Origin: Ephydatia muelleri
Lineage: Eukaryota; Porifera; Demospongiae; Spongillida; Spongillidae
Length of the DNA stretch: 64,000 bases
NCBI GenBank assembly: GCA_013339895.1
Contig: JABACO010000019.1
Coordinates: 1,532,703 to 1,596,702 of the forward strand
Direction: 5' to 3'
The notes under the pieces are model-generated. The model had not been told where the DNA came from, made no database searches, and saw only the letters and a list, made by a program, of their open reading frames with translations. Numbering within the stretch: the first letter of the stretch is position 1; each line of letters starts with the position of its first letter. The translations under genes were made by a program, and so were the position numbers. Of this stretch, positions 54,504 through 64,000 are shown piece by piece.

Positions 54504-55899
54504 ATGCCAGTCAACAGTACAACGAAAAGCGAACGTCATTTGAGAGAGCCTTCTCGAGACGCCAAAAGCAATGAAGAAGACTCGATGAACTCAGAAGATG
54601 ACTCCTCGTCTTGTAAGCTCAATCTTACGCAGGTGATGGGTGCTATTTAGAACCTTGGTACTCAATTGTATTAGACGACGGGGACTTAATAGACAGAAGG
54701 AAAGTAGATTGCTTGAACGATATACAGTTCTTGGAACAGCAATTCGTGGACCTGAAGGAACGGTGAGTGTGTGCTAACACAGTGACACTTCTTAAGAAGG
54801 TGGTACATACATGAACTAGTCTTTATCATGAGAGGATTGCGGACATCGACCAGAAGATTCAGCACATACAGGACGGTGGGGTGACGTGAATTGCTATTAG
54901 CTTGCTAACTTATTGCTTTTTAATTGTTAGAAACTGCACAGGAGTACCTAATTCCCCTGAAAGAACTCGAGGAAGCGTTTCAAAGTAGACTTGAGACAGT
55001 CGGTGAGGATAGCGCTTTTTTTTTCTATGGTCCCCTGATGCATCACAGCATGTCACCTGTGTGTTGAGAACATCCTGTTGATATGTGTCTTTATCTTTTC
55101 AACAGCTTTGCTACACCAATGCAGAGTAGGGTCTGAGGATGAGGTGGTGGGGGTGTGATAACATTTGCGTCCATTTTTAATAGTTACAAAACATCACCAA
55201 TAAATATGAGGAAGAGGTACAGGCAGCCACACAGGACCTTGAAGTACGAGGACCCCTCCCCTGCCCCTCCCACTGAACCTTTGTGTGTCCCACTTCAGGA
55301 AATGGGCAAAGTGACTCTGCTCAAAATGAAGCAGGAGGCAGAGGAGAAACTTCGCAGACTTCAGGAGGACAAGGTCATGGCAGACCTTACCAGTGGTATG
55401 AATTCCTCCCTCCTACCCCTTCAATATATGCTGAGTGATATCCCTTTGTGGCAGAATCTGCTTCTAGGAAACGGAAGTCAAAGCCTCCAGAGTTCCAGCT
55501 ACCAGAGAAGAGGAAGAAACCAGTCACTGTTATAGGTAGTAGTTTAGTTGTTTTGTTTCCCCTCATGCCCCGTCTACTCCTCCTGCTTTAGGCCCTTGTG
55601 TGATCTACATGCTGCGAGATATGGAAATTATGGAAGACCTTAATGACATTCAAAGGGTAAGTCTATACTCTCAGGAGAGCACCTTCTCTATGCAGGTGCA
55701 CCAATTTCTCCTCCCGATTGCTGTTTGAAATATCCCAAAGCTTCCTTTTAAGACCTAAAAATTGCTCTATGACCCATCCCTTCTGTGGGCCTGGACTTCC
55801 ACAGGGTCCCCCAACCCTTTCACCTTATCCAAAAATGTGCCTGCTTTTCTTTAGGGAAGAGCCATGTTGGAGGTCCACAGAAAGGTGGTAGAACTGTAA
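54504..55899 (+). CDS. BRMS1L: BRMS1/Sds3-like subunit of the Sin3 histone deacetylase complex
   Basis: The start is MPVNSTTKSERHLREPS with an acidic Ser-rich stretch (NEEDSMNSEDDSSS). Exons then give DLIDRRKVDCLNDIQFLEQQ, FVDLKE, LYHERIADIDQKIQHIQDG, YLIPLKELEEAFQSRLETV, NITNKYEEEVQAATQDLE, EMGKVTLLKMKQEAEEKLRR, LQEDKVMADLTS, RKRKSKPPEFQLPEKRKKPV and GPCVIYMLRDMEIMEDLNDI. This follows human BRMS1L in order. After IQR the last exon reads GRAMLEVHRKVVEL and stops at 55897-55899. The protein is about 90 residues shorter than human BRMS1L, lacking its C-terminal segment. The coiled-coil Sin3-binding part is complete. Confidence 0.87.
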
Positions 55900-56081
55900 A
55901 GAAAACAACGGCGCCCGTGCCTTCAATTATTGAACTCTGTTTCTGCATTTTATTCTGTTCTGTTATCCTAAGCCATCAGTAACACACTCATTCGCCTGTT
56001 TTGTTTTCGTTCTTTCTTGTATGCAAAGCCAAGCTACCGAAATGTCACTATACATAAACGTACATACGCACGAACGTGTGT

Positions 56082-56354
56082 TCACAAGAATGCGTCGCAC
56101 CACTCCTTCAGACAGTTGTAACAGTCTCGCTGTTGTTTGGCGTTAGCTCCACATGCCTGGTTTAGCCAATCCTCAAACAGCTCTTCATTCTTCTTAAGAA
56201 CCAAAAATTGGCCCAACACCACGTACGCCTTATCGAATCCTTTCTCGATAAGGCGCGAACCCAAAGCATCCCCTATGCCAGCGAGGGCGGTCACTGGCTT
56301 GTCACCGAGAGGTTCGCCCACAAAGTCACGGTGTTTCTGCGAGGTCGTTGACAT
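56082..56354 (-). CDS. BANF1: Barrier-to-autointegration factor
   Basis: 90 residues, single exon, nearly the human length (89). It bridges DNA and LEM-domain proteins during nuclear envelope reassembly. Conserved blocks: [22 protein letters not shown] (helix-hairpin-helix), [43 protein letters not shown]. The N-terminal MSTTSQ keeps the Ser/Thr cluster that VRK1 phosphorylates in animals, and the VRK1-like gene is about 2.8 kb away. The gene is divergent from EIF1AD, 128 bp apart. Confidence 0.97.
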   Translation of the reverse strand: MSTTSQKHRDFVGEPLGDKPVTALAGIGDALGSRLIEKGFDKAYVVLGQFLVLKKNEELFEDWLNQACGANAKQQRDCYNCLKEWCDAFL

Positions 56355-56482
56355 TTTAACCTAATTAAAGCGAAGGAAGTTTAGCGCTTTGTAACTTTGA
56401 CACCATTACACTCTTACCAGCACAAAGATAACAACTTTCAAATTCTTGATTCCAATGAACGCCACCTATGAAATTATATAGT
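56355..56482. promoter_or_regulatory. Divergent promoter BANF1/EIF1AD
   Basis: 128 bp between opposite start codons; no repeat or TATA box was noticed. Confidence 0.45.
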
Positions 56483-57208
56483 ATGTCAAAAGCGACTAAA
56501 CGAAAGCACGTGACTAGAGAAGTGCTGGAAGACTTTGTCGTCCCCACTGGAGAGCAGACTGTAGTGAAGGTACTTGTGTATGTCACGTATATACAACATT
56601 TTTGGACACCAATACTTGTATACAGGTCGTATGTGGCAAGGGCAACAATTTACACGAGGTGGAGGCACCATCTGGGCAACATATGTTGGCTAGTATGCCA
56701 ACGAAGTTCCGAAGAAATGTCTGGATAAAGCGAGGTCCGAATTTGGTATTTGTATTGCACCGCCGTTTCATTGTACATTAAAAAAAAAAAAAATTACTGT
56801 ACAGGAGACTTTGTAATCGTTGAACCAATCCCCGAAGGTCAAAAGGTTCAGGTCGAAATAGTGCGTATCCTTTATCCGAAGCAGATAAAGGATCTTTGTG
56901 ACCAAAAGCTGTGGTAGGTTTTTTTAATGGGGTCTGTGTGGATGAACTTACACCATCTCTTTCACAGGCCGTTCCCTCCTGACAAGGGCACTGAAGGTCA
57001 CGTGAAGTAGGTTTTCCTTTTCTGAGGATGGTGCTAAAAATAAGCAATGCTTCTTGTTACCAGGGAGATGTCATACGATGAGCAACTTGAAGCTTCCAGT
57101 GAAGCTGATGTCCATGATGATGATGATGATTTATTTGTAAATACTAACAGACAGGCACCTGAAAAGGAAGAATCATCATCAGGATCAGAGAGTGATCAAA
57201 GGAGCTGA
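56483..57208 (+). CDS. EIF1AD: eIF1A domain-containing protein
   Basis: OB-fold (S1/IF1-like) nuclear protein related to eIF1A. Exons: MSKATKRKHVTREVLEDFVV to TVVK; VVCGKGNNLHEVEAPSGQH then FRRNVWIKR; GDFVIVEPIPEGQKVQVEIV then LYPKQIKDLC; WPFPPDKG; and an acidic C-terminal tail (ADVHDDDDDLFVN, EESSSGSESDQRS). Every block matches the vertebrate protein. The stop is at 57206-57208. Intron 2 holds a poly-A run (56779-56792). Confidence 0.94.
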
Positions 57209-57495
57209 GAATAACAATTCGCGTTCCACTCTATGCATGGTCACTCCATAATGGCTATGTTTGTAGTAAGGGTTGTCTGCTTGGTCTTGTGGTGATTGTT
57301 ATGTTCCAGTTTGCCAGTTAATGTGTATTGCAGTGCACCCAACTCGCATGTATTTTCAAATTGCGCATATTACTTTTAATTTTCCCATCTGATGACCCGT
57401 CTTGGCTACATCTGATGACTTACCTTCCCATCTTGGCTACATCCAATGACTTACCTTCCCATCTTGGCTACATCTGATGACTTACCTACCTTCTT

Positions 57496-57526
<31 letters not shown>

Positions 57527-57858
57527 ATAATTATAAATCAATAATATTAGTTGTATTATTTATACACGTAATCATAATAACTACAAACATAACATTTTAA
57601 CATTACGTATAGAATTAGAGAAACAATCTCCAGTGGCCGGCACTGGGGATCTCATCAATATGGCTCTGGCATTAGACTGGATGAGGATGATACCAAGCTT
57701 GCCATACAAGTTGGACAAGACCATCAACTTAGGTTTGTTTGTAGTGATGGCAATCCGGGAAGCAATAAAAGATATTTTTATTAATAATAATTAATCAAAA
57801 AAACATTACAGAAATACATTATATAAGCATACTACATTAAAACAAGCCTACAGTTCAA
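57209..57858. other. Region downstream of EIF1AD
   Basis: Contains three 36-bp tandem copies of TTGGCTACATCTGATGACTT plus ACCTTCCCATC (57370-57485), a C17 run and poly-A. No gene was recognised. Confidence 0.7.
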
Positions 57859-58440
57859 CTAGAAGCAGGACATCAAATTACCCATGGACCAACACTCCCT
57901 TTCCATGATGGCCCTTGCCACGATAGACCTCACTAAAGACATGTTGAGGTGACTGTATATTTCGTTGACTATTTGTGGTTTGGAGATAGACTGGCTGATG
58001 GAAAGCAGAGATGCAAGGCGAGAGAAAACACAATGGGCCTCTTTCCCCCAGTTGCCATAGGACTTTATGGCTAGGGGGACACATGTCCACCCCAAGTCCT
58101 GACACCTTATGTCATTGGCTGCATGCTTCCTTATTTCAGCTGCGTGGGCTGCAGTGCCCACAGATACACTAGCCTCATTCAGGGTGACAGGGGTAAGGGG
58201 TGAGGTGACCGTGACATCAAAGCCAGCCTCTGTCCCAATCCTGAACTAGGATGTTTGCAGGGCGAGAGTTGATATGGTCTCTGGATAAGGTCATACTCTA
58301 CTTCAACTCTCACTTATAGATGGGCACGACAACAAAAATTGGTAAAGATGTCACGCAAATGGTTGGGCCATACAACCACATCCCCACCACGTCTGCAAGA
58401 TGACCTAGAGGGTCGAGAACAATGTCAGGACAAAGGGGAC
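57859..58440 (-). pseudogene. Fragment of a retroelement polyprotein C-terminal domain
   Basis: The open part 57859-58161 has CQDLGWTCVPLAIKSYGNWG, CVFSRLASLLSIS and EIYSHLNMSLVRSIVARAI. Upstream, with at least two frameshifts or stops, are RPANILVQDWDRG, FDVTVTSPLTPVTLNEASV and VVVWPNHLRDIFTNFCCRAH. This arrangement is common downstream of reverse transcriptase in invertebrate retroelement-like genes. I recognise the pattern but cannot name the family; clearly broken. Confidence 0.65.
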
Positions 58441-58695
58441 ACAGGAAACCTCCTGAAGTATCAAGACCTAACCACCATCTGAGAGCAACCTGACATTCAG
58501 CAGGGTCGAAATGTAGAGCAGTAGTCCTGACATTGTTCTCAACCCTCTAGGTCATCTTGCAGACGTGGTGGGGATGTGGTTGTATGGCCCAACCATTTGC
58601 GTGACATCTTTACCAATTTTGTTGTCGTGCCCATCTATAAGTGAGAGTTGAAGTAGGGTGTGGCCTTATCCAGAGACCATATCAACTCTCTACAG
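58255..58695. repeat. Inverted repeat of about 170-bp arms
   Basis: 58265-58437 and 58528-58692 are inverted copies (AGAGTTGATATGGTCTCTGG against CCAGAGACCATATCAACTCT). The spacer of about 90 bp is unique. The arms belong to the retroelement fragment, so part of it was duplicated in inverse orientation. Confidence 0.85.
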
Positions 58696-59345
58696 AGACA
58701 GCTCTCTTCAGAAATCCCGCAGCTGTTCTTTCTTCACTAGCAGTGAAACATGGTGTACACTCTTGCCCTTCGTAACTTTGGGCCTTCATTTCTCTGTTGC
58801 ATTTCACACACAGAACCAGTATACCATTCAGCAGCACAAGTATCAAGTCTGGTGCTGGTCTGATATGTGATGGCACCAGGTGAGCATCTGAAGAGCAACA
58901 GGGACATTGCAGTGTAGTTGACATTGCTACTCGCTCCACAATGCATTGTGCGCATGCAAGAGGCTGTTGTGCATGCAAGAGGCTGTTGTAGAATTTTAAG
59001 ACACAGCCGGCAGGTCAGCTGCTCGAGGATGGAATGCTTACTTATTTATCTTGCATTCCTGATCACTGTGCATCTCACACTGAAACAGCTTCACAGAACA
59101 CCTATGGTGGACCACCTCTGTCTTTGCAGTGATGGCTCTGTGCATTGAGCTCTCACAGCAGCTCACTGGGTGTATGTGGACGTTATCTCCTGTGGTGTCA
59201 ACACCAAATGCTATGTGCAGATTAGCTGCAAACACTTTCAACTGGAAACTGCTAACAGTCTTTTGTTTGCACTTTTTAAGCCTTTGTCCGCATACCCTGC
59301 AGTGATTGCTAGTTGTTGGATGTGGTAATCCATCCTGTAATCATG
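58690..59345 (-). pseudogene. Broken zinc-finger ORF, RING-like, probably transposon-derived
   Basis: Leftward reading: NHCRVCGQRLKK, then LKVFAANLHIAFGVDTTGDN, VHIHPVSCCESSMHRA, a stop after CKINK (about 59040), then in shifted frames LTCRLCLKILQQPLAC, CIVERV and LQCPCCSSDAHLVPSHIRPA, with PDLILVLLNGILVLCVKCNR, EMKAQSYEGQEC. A 17-bp tandem duplication (AACAGCCTCTTGCATGC) interrupts the RING-like cysteine series. The order (CxxC region, RING, then a CxxC...HxxC/ExxC piece) recalls the N-terminal zinc region of RAG1-like transposon proteins. That link is an inference from pattern only. Confidence 0.5.
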
Positions 59346-59993
59346 TACATGGGCTTGTAATTAGAAAATGTATCGATTATTCATAAGATACACTCCTAGT
59401 TTTTGTGCCTACAGAAAATTCGCGGCATTTTCTGGATCATGAATAAATATTACCTCATCTCTGCTCTAGACACTGACGGCCGACCTACCTTCCAATTCAG
59501 TTCCGGAAGACTACAGTACTGAATCACGTAACCACTCTGCCAAAATGCTGCGCGTACTGATGACGTGTGAATTAACATTACGACATGTTGTGATGGCGTC
59601 TGAAAAACAGTTTTTGCGTTTATTTGGAGTGTTAGAAGGGTACTTTTTAGCTTAGGCAGTTTTAATTAGGAATGTCTTCCTATATTGGATAAATATTCTA
59701 ATTGTCTATGCAATGCACTAAAACAGCCGTGCTCATGCGTAGGTAATCGGTCCGTTTGGTCTGGGGCCGATACTACCCTTTCTATGGATAGTTCCGTAAA
59801 AGTGTGAATTGCAACACGGCGGACGTGTATTAATTTATATTGTGTGACACTGACGTATGTCAGATACGGAGCGGTCATGACACATGAAAAGGGTTTATAG
59901 CATGGGTCTTGCACTTTGGTTCATTCCTATGTTAAATCTGCCATTTTCAATGATAACAGGTCAGTAAAAAAATTAAAACAAAATTGTTCAAAA

Positions 59994-62196
59994 ATGTCGG
60001 GAGAGGAAGGGTCTGCAGCAACCTCTGAGCAAACTGCTGAAGGTCAGCAGCAGCAGCCGGAAGCGAACGACGACGGTCCTTGCACGGTGTTGGTGACTGG
60101 AGCCTCTGGCTACATCGCCACGCACCTTATCCAGCAACTGCTCAAGCAGGGGAGGTTTAGGGTTCGCGGAACAATTCGGAACCTTTCCTACAGCAAGATT
60201 GAGCCTCTTAAAAAGCTCGTGCCAGATGCCAAATACCCCCTCGAGCTTGTGCAAGCGGACCTTAAGGAAGCCGTTGACTGGGTCGCGGCCGTGAAAGGGT
60301 GCTCGTACGTTTTCCACGTCGCGTCGCCATTTCCTGCTAAAATACCCCGCGACGAAAACACGCTCATCCAGCCCGCTGTGGACGGAACCCTGAACGTGCT
60401 GAGAGCTTGCTCCGATGCGGGCTGTGTGAAGCGTGTCGTGCTCACCAGCTCCATAGCAGCCGTCTCTTCGGGAATGAACGGAAACGGCAAATCACAGCAG
60501 GTCTACAGCGAACAGGACTGGTCTGTAGAGCAGAATTGCTCTCCGTACGAAAAAGGTAAATTACGTGCGGAGCTGGCGGCTTGGACGTTCGTACGCAGTT
60601 TGGAAGAGAGCAGGCGCTTTGAACTTGCTGTTGTGAACCCGGGAGTAGTGATAGGCCCGCTTCTAACCACCACTGGTGGCGATGCCTCCATCCAGTCCAT
60701 CTTGCAGCTGTTTATAAAGCCGGTGGGAGTACCCAACGTCAACTGGCCCCTGGTGGACGTACGAGATGTAGCAGCTGCGCACATTGCAGCCATGGAGAAA
60801 AAAGAAGCCGCAGGTAACCGATGTGTGTTGGTAGTAAAGAACATTTCATACACAAAAATGGCCGATATAGTGTTCAGAGAGTTCTTTCCACTTGGGTACA
60901 GAACGTGTACAATGCCCTTGCCGGATTTTGCGATGTGGCTTGCAAAATGGTTTGACGACGGCGTTAAGTGGCTGTACCCAGCACTGGGCAAGCATAATCA
61001 ATACAACACAGATATGATGAGAAATGTCCTGGGGATCACGCCGCGCTCGGTGAATGAGACCATCATCGATACATGCTACAGCCTTATTGAGCTTGGGATG
61101 GTGAAGAAGACTCCACAGTATATAGAACGTCAATCACGGCAACCACCATCTGAAGAACCAAAAGAAAAAGGAGAGACAGAAGGAACACCTGCTCAAGAAT
61201 CCAAGGAGGAGGAACCCAAGGAGGAGGAACCCAAGGAGGAGGAACCCAAGGAGGAGGAACCCAAGGAGGAGGAACCCAAGGAGGAGGAACCCAAGGAGGA
61301 GGAACCCAAGGAGGAGGAACCCAAGGAGGAGGAACCCAAGGAGGAGGAACCCAAGGAGGAGGAACCCAAGAAGAAAGAACCCAAGGAGGAGGAGGAGGAA
61401 CTTAAGGAGAAACCCAAGAAGGAGCTCAAAGAGGAACCCAAGAAGAAGGTTCCCAAGGAAGAGAAGCCCATGAAGGAAGAACCCAAGAAGGAGCCCAAGA
61501 AGGAGGAGCCCAAGAAGGAGCCAAAAAAGGAGCCCAAGAAGGAGGAGCCCAAGAAGGAGCCTAAAAAGGAGCCCAAGAAGGAGCCTAAGAAGGAGGAGCC
61601 CAAGAAGGAGCCCAAAAAGGAGAAGCCCAAGAAGGTGGAGCCCAAGAAGGCAGAGCCCAAGAAGGTGGAGCCCAAGAAAGAGGAGCCCAAGAACGAGCCT
61701 AAGAAGGAGCCTAAGAAGGAGCCCAAGGAGGAGCCCAAGAAGGAGGAGCCCAAGGAGGAGCCCAAAAAGGAGGAGCCGAAGAAGGAGTCCAAGAAAGAGC
61801 CCAAGGAGGAGGAGCTCAAGGAGGAGGAGCCAAAGAAGAAGGAGCCCAAGGAGGAGCCCAAGAAGGAGCCCAAGGAGGAGCCCAGGAAGGAGGAGCCCAG
61901 GAAGGAGGAGCCCAGGAAGGAGGAGCCCAGGAAGGAGGAGCCCAGGAAGGAGGAGCCCAGGAAGGAAGAGCCCAGGAAGGAGGAGCCCAGGAAGGAGGAG
62001 CCCAAAAAGGAGGAACCCAAGAAGGAGGAGGCCAAGGAGGAACGAGGAACCCAAGAAGGAGGAGCCCAAAAAGGAGGAGCCCAAAAAGGAGTCCAAGAAG
62101 GAGGAACCCAAGAAGGAGGAACCCAAGAAGGAGGAGCCCAAGAAGATGGAGCCCAAGACAGAGGAAACATCAATTGAAGAAGAACCCAACGACTGA
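59994..62196 (+). CDS. Dihydroflavonol-4-reductase-like SDR with Lys/Glu/Pro repeat tail
   Basis: Intronless. The likely start is ATG at 59994 (MSGEEGSAATSEQ). Extended short-chain dehydrogenase: Rossmann motif VTGASGYIATHLIQQLL, DLKEAVDWVAAVKGCSYVFH, VDGTLNVLRACSDAGCVKRV, VVLTSSIAAVSS, catalytic YxxxK (SPYEKGKLRAE), VVNPGVVIGP and WPLVDVRDVAAAHIAAM. The enzyme part ends near residue 390. From about 61195 the tail consists of about 65 units of the type EEPKEE, EEPKK or EEPRK, encoded by a 15-bp repeat. Near 62040 the KEEP frame shifts: the upstream frame runs to a stop at 62177 (GGNIN), while the adjacent frame continues as EEPKK repeats to EEEPND and TGA at 62194-62196. One indel probably lies there. 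The reductase substrate is unknown. Confidence 0.85.
61195..62165 (+). repeat. Coding 15-bp minisatellite
   Basis: Units GAGGAACCCAAGGAG at first, later GAGCCCAAGAAGGAG and GAGCCCAGGAAGGAG, in sub-blocks of one type each, indicating successive local expansions. Confidence 0.95.
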
Positions 62197-64000
62197 ACCA
62201 ACTGAAGACCATAAACAATTAAATTTAGAGCGCTGCACTGTATCATGCAAAGTTCTTGCTGAATTACACACACTTCGTGATGTACAAATGCATGCAGCTG
62301 TTGCAGTAATTGGCTTCAAGGGAAGGGTGCATGTGGAAAGGGTAAGCGATCAATTGTATATCTCAATGCATAGGGTGGCATGGTCAATGGACCTTATACC
62401 TGGTCCACATGTTTCTAAGCGTTGTCAAGAGATGCATGGAAAGACCTTTGAGCCCCGCATGTGTATTTAGTGTGTGCATGCATGAGTGCATGTCTGTATG
62501 TGATGTATGTGATGTATGTGATGTGTATGCATGTGTATGCATGTGTGTATGTTGTGTGTGTGTGTGTGTGCGTGTGTGTGCGTGTGTGTGTGTGTGTGTG
62601 TGTTTGTGTGTGTTTTGTGTGCGTCATGTACACTGCACTGACAACAGTTCATAGTAGTGCAATACAATTGACTTAAGTTTACTTAAAGCCGCCAGTCACG
62701 GTAGGTAAGGGCGCGGCAGGCGCGCACGATCCCCACGGGCCTGATATCAGTTAAAAGAAGGTATACGAGTACATGCATGTAATTACTTCACGTGGCCTTA
62801 AAAGCTAGAAACGTATTTTTACGAACGGAGAGATAGAAGTACAAAGCTTGAGTGAAGATATACTTTACAACAATTTGCATGCATGCTGGAGCTCCTTTAC
62901 CCTTAGTGTCGAGAGTGCGCTAACTTCGAAATTCCAAGTACCTGTAGAGACGATATAGACCGTAGCCATGCGCAGGTTGTTCGTTGGAGTGGGGTGGGGT
63001 GGGGTGAGGTCGGGGGGGGGGGGGGGGGGCAAAGCATGGTAAAGTAAACTCAACAGGGGGTGTATATATTTTTATGCTTTTACATCAGATGCAATATACT
63101 GAGGAGGTTGCATGGTGCACGCATTAGTGGTTTCAATGTAACACGTAATGCATTCATCGTTTGCATAAAATAGGCGTCAACAATGCACTTTAAAATTTCT
63201 CTGTTTCTTCCAACATTCTCTGTTTCTTATCCTAAAAATTGAGCATCGGTGCCGCAGAATGTTATACAGCACAGCTTGATTCGTCAGCAATCTAGGAAGA
63301 TGTCTGGTGCATGGATCTTTGGAATGCTCGTGTGCGACGTCGCCGGCACTTTCATCTCAAAATACTGGAGGCCAACTTATTGGATATGACAGTGGCATGG
63401 TATTAAGTTTCTTAGTGCCCATAAGAACACTTCATACAAAGAGACTATATTGTATAACATCCACAAGAGACCACCCAGACCGCTCATTGCACTCAGCTAT
63501 GCAAGGGTAAAACAATTAATTATTCAAGCAGTTACAACGTAAGTGCGCGCGCGGCGTGTCCCGAACAATGCGTGAATAATTGTTTTTACATGTACTCATT
63601 TTCTAGATAGGATTCTGCATAGCAGTGATCCTATAGAACTGGCAAATGTTGCCATCCCATCGAAGTCATAAAGGAACTGTGCAGGAGGGGGAGGCGGCTC
63701 CTACAAGGCATGGCCTGGGTACCATACTAGGAGTAGGAGGTCTTTGAACTTCAGTACAAAAGTGTGCACGTCCCTGATTTGTTCAAGTTTCTATAGTAAT
63801 GAAAGTGTGTGCTAAACATCAAATTAGTATGTGCTATCCGCTGAATAAGCCTTTTCTATGAGATTGGTCTGGAAACACTAGGTACTAGGTAAATTGCAAA
63901 CGGGTAGGCTCCACCCACATTTCATTTCATTGCGGAGGGGGGGGGGGGGGGGTCAATTTTGCTCATAAATTGTTTTTCAAACCTGCGGAGTGTATTTCAG
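62197..64000. other. No gene recognised
   Basis: Contains a GT microsatellite (62470-62615), a G run (63013-63029) and another (63937-63952). A 29-codon frame MSGAWIFGMLVCDVAGTFIS begins at 63301, with a purine-rich context before its ATG. It could be a first exon of a gene beyond the right edge, but I cannot support it. Confidence 0.6.

Noticed and set aside
61134-62273. Leu- and Ser-rich frames on the minus strand opposite the reductase tail
   Set aside because: Mirror translation of the Lys/Glu/Pro coding repeat; no start context or domain.
63301-63390. Small frame MSGAWIFGMLVCDVAG as a gene
   Set aside because: Only 29 codons before a stop, with no recognised family and no clear donor; kept only as a remark.
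1651-64000. CRISPR array or bacterial operon
   Set aside because: Repeats are microsatellites, minisatellites or transposon arms; genes have spliceosomal introns and animal products.

Overview
The window is nuclear DNA of an animal. It holds intron-rich genes for metazoan proteins (FANCD2, BANF1, a VRK1-type kinase, COMMD3, UBXN1, BRMS1L, PPP1R37, EEF1G). Introns are often only 45-90 nt, intergenic gaps are usually under 250 bp, and simple repeats fill most long introns. This combination, with a ciliary microtubule protein and moderately divergent orthologues, suggests an early-branching animal, most likely a sponge. That is an inference; no ribosomal or mitochondrial marker is present to settle it.

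Layout. 1-11262 (-): FANCD2, running off the left edge, its introns packed with microsatellites, minisatellites and a 1.26-kb palindromic element. 11331-12245 (+): CDPF1. 12270-20762 (+): an ankyrin/JMJD8-like cupin membrane protein, whose locus contains a 1000-N gap and an almost exact repeat of its last exons, probably an assembly artefact. 20830-21661 (-): DMAC2L. 21738-22816 (+): COMMD3. 22933-24909 (-): UBXN1. 25046-28306 (+): ACP7-type purple acid phosphatase. 28462-30404 (-): a Rab GTPase. 30648-31724 (+): an atypical Rab-like GTPase. 31884-33086 (+): ENOPH1. 33484-34236 (-): NDUFV2. 34403-36576 (+): EEF1G. 36869-37305 (+): CIMIP1 (C20orf85). 37534-42417 (-): PPP1R37. 42610-43075 (+): COX7A2L-like. 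43546-53269 (-): VRK1-like kinase, one intron of which holds a 4.8-kb palindromic element with an RT-less Ty3/gypsy retrotransposon nested in it. 54504-55899 (+): BRMS1L/Sds3-like. 56082-56354 (-): BANF1. 56483-57208 (+): EIF1AD. 57.2-59.4 kb: decayed transposon pieces. 59994-62196 (+): an intronless dihydroflavonol-reductase-like enzyme with a very long Lys/Glu/Pro repeat tail. No gene was recognised from 62.2 to 64 kb.

Most genes lie in head-to-head pairs separated by 68-243 bp, which implies shared bidirectional promoters. The functions are mainly housekeeping: DNA crosslink repair, respiratory-chain assembly, translation, trafficking and chromatin. VRK1 and its classical substrate BANF1 lie about 3 kb apart. 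The most unusual signal is that several intronic minisatellites are built from the intron's own 5' splice site, so the donor is reiterated from 3 to about 50 times. Other arrays in PPP1R37 lie beside the 3' splice site and are expanded pyrimidine tracts.
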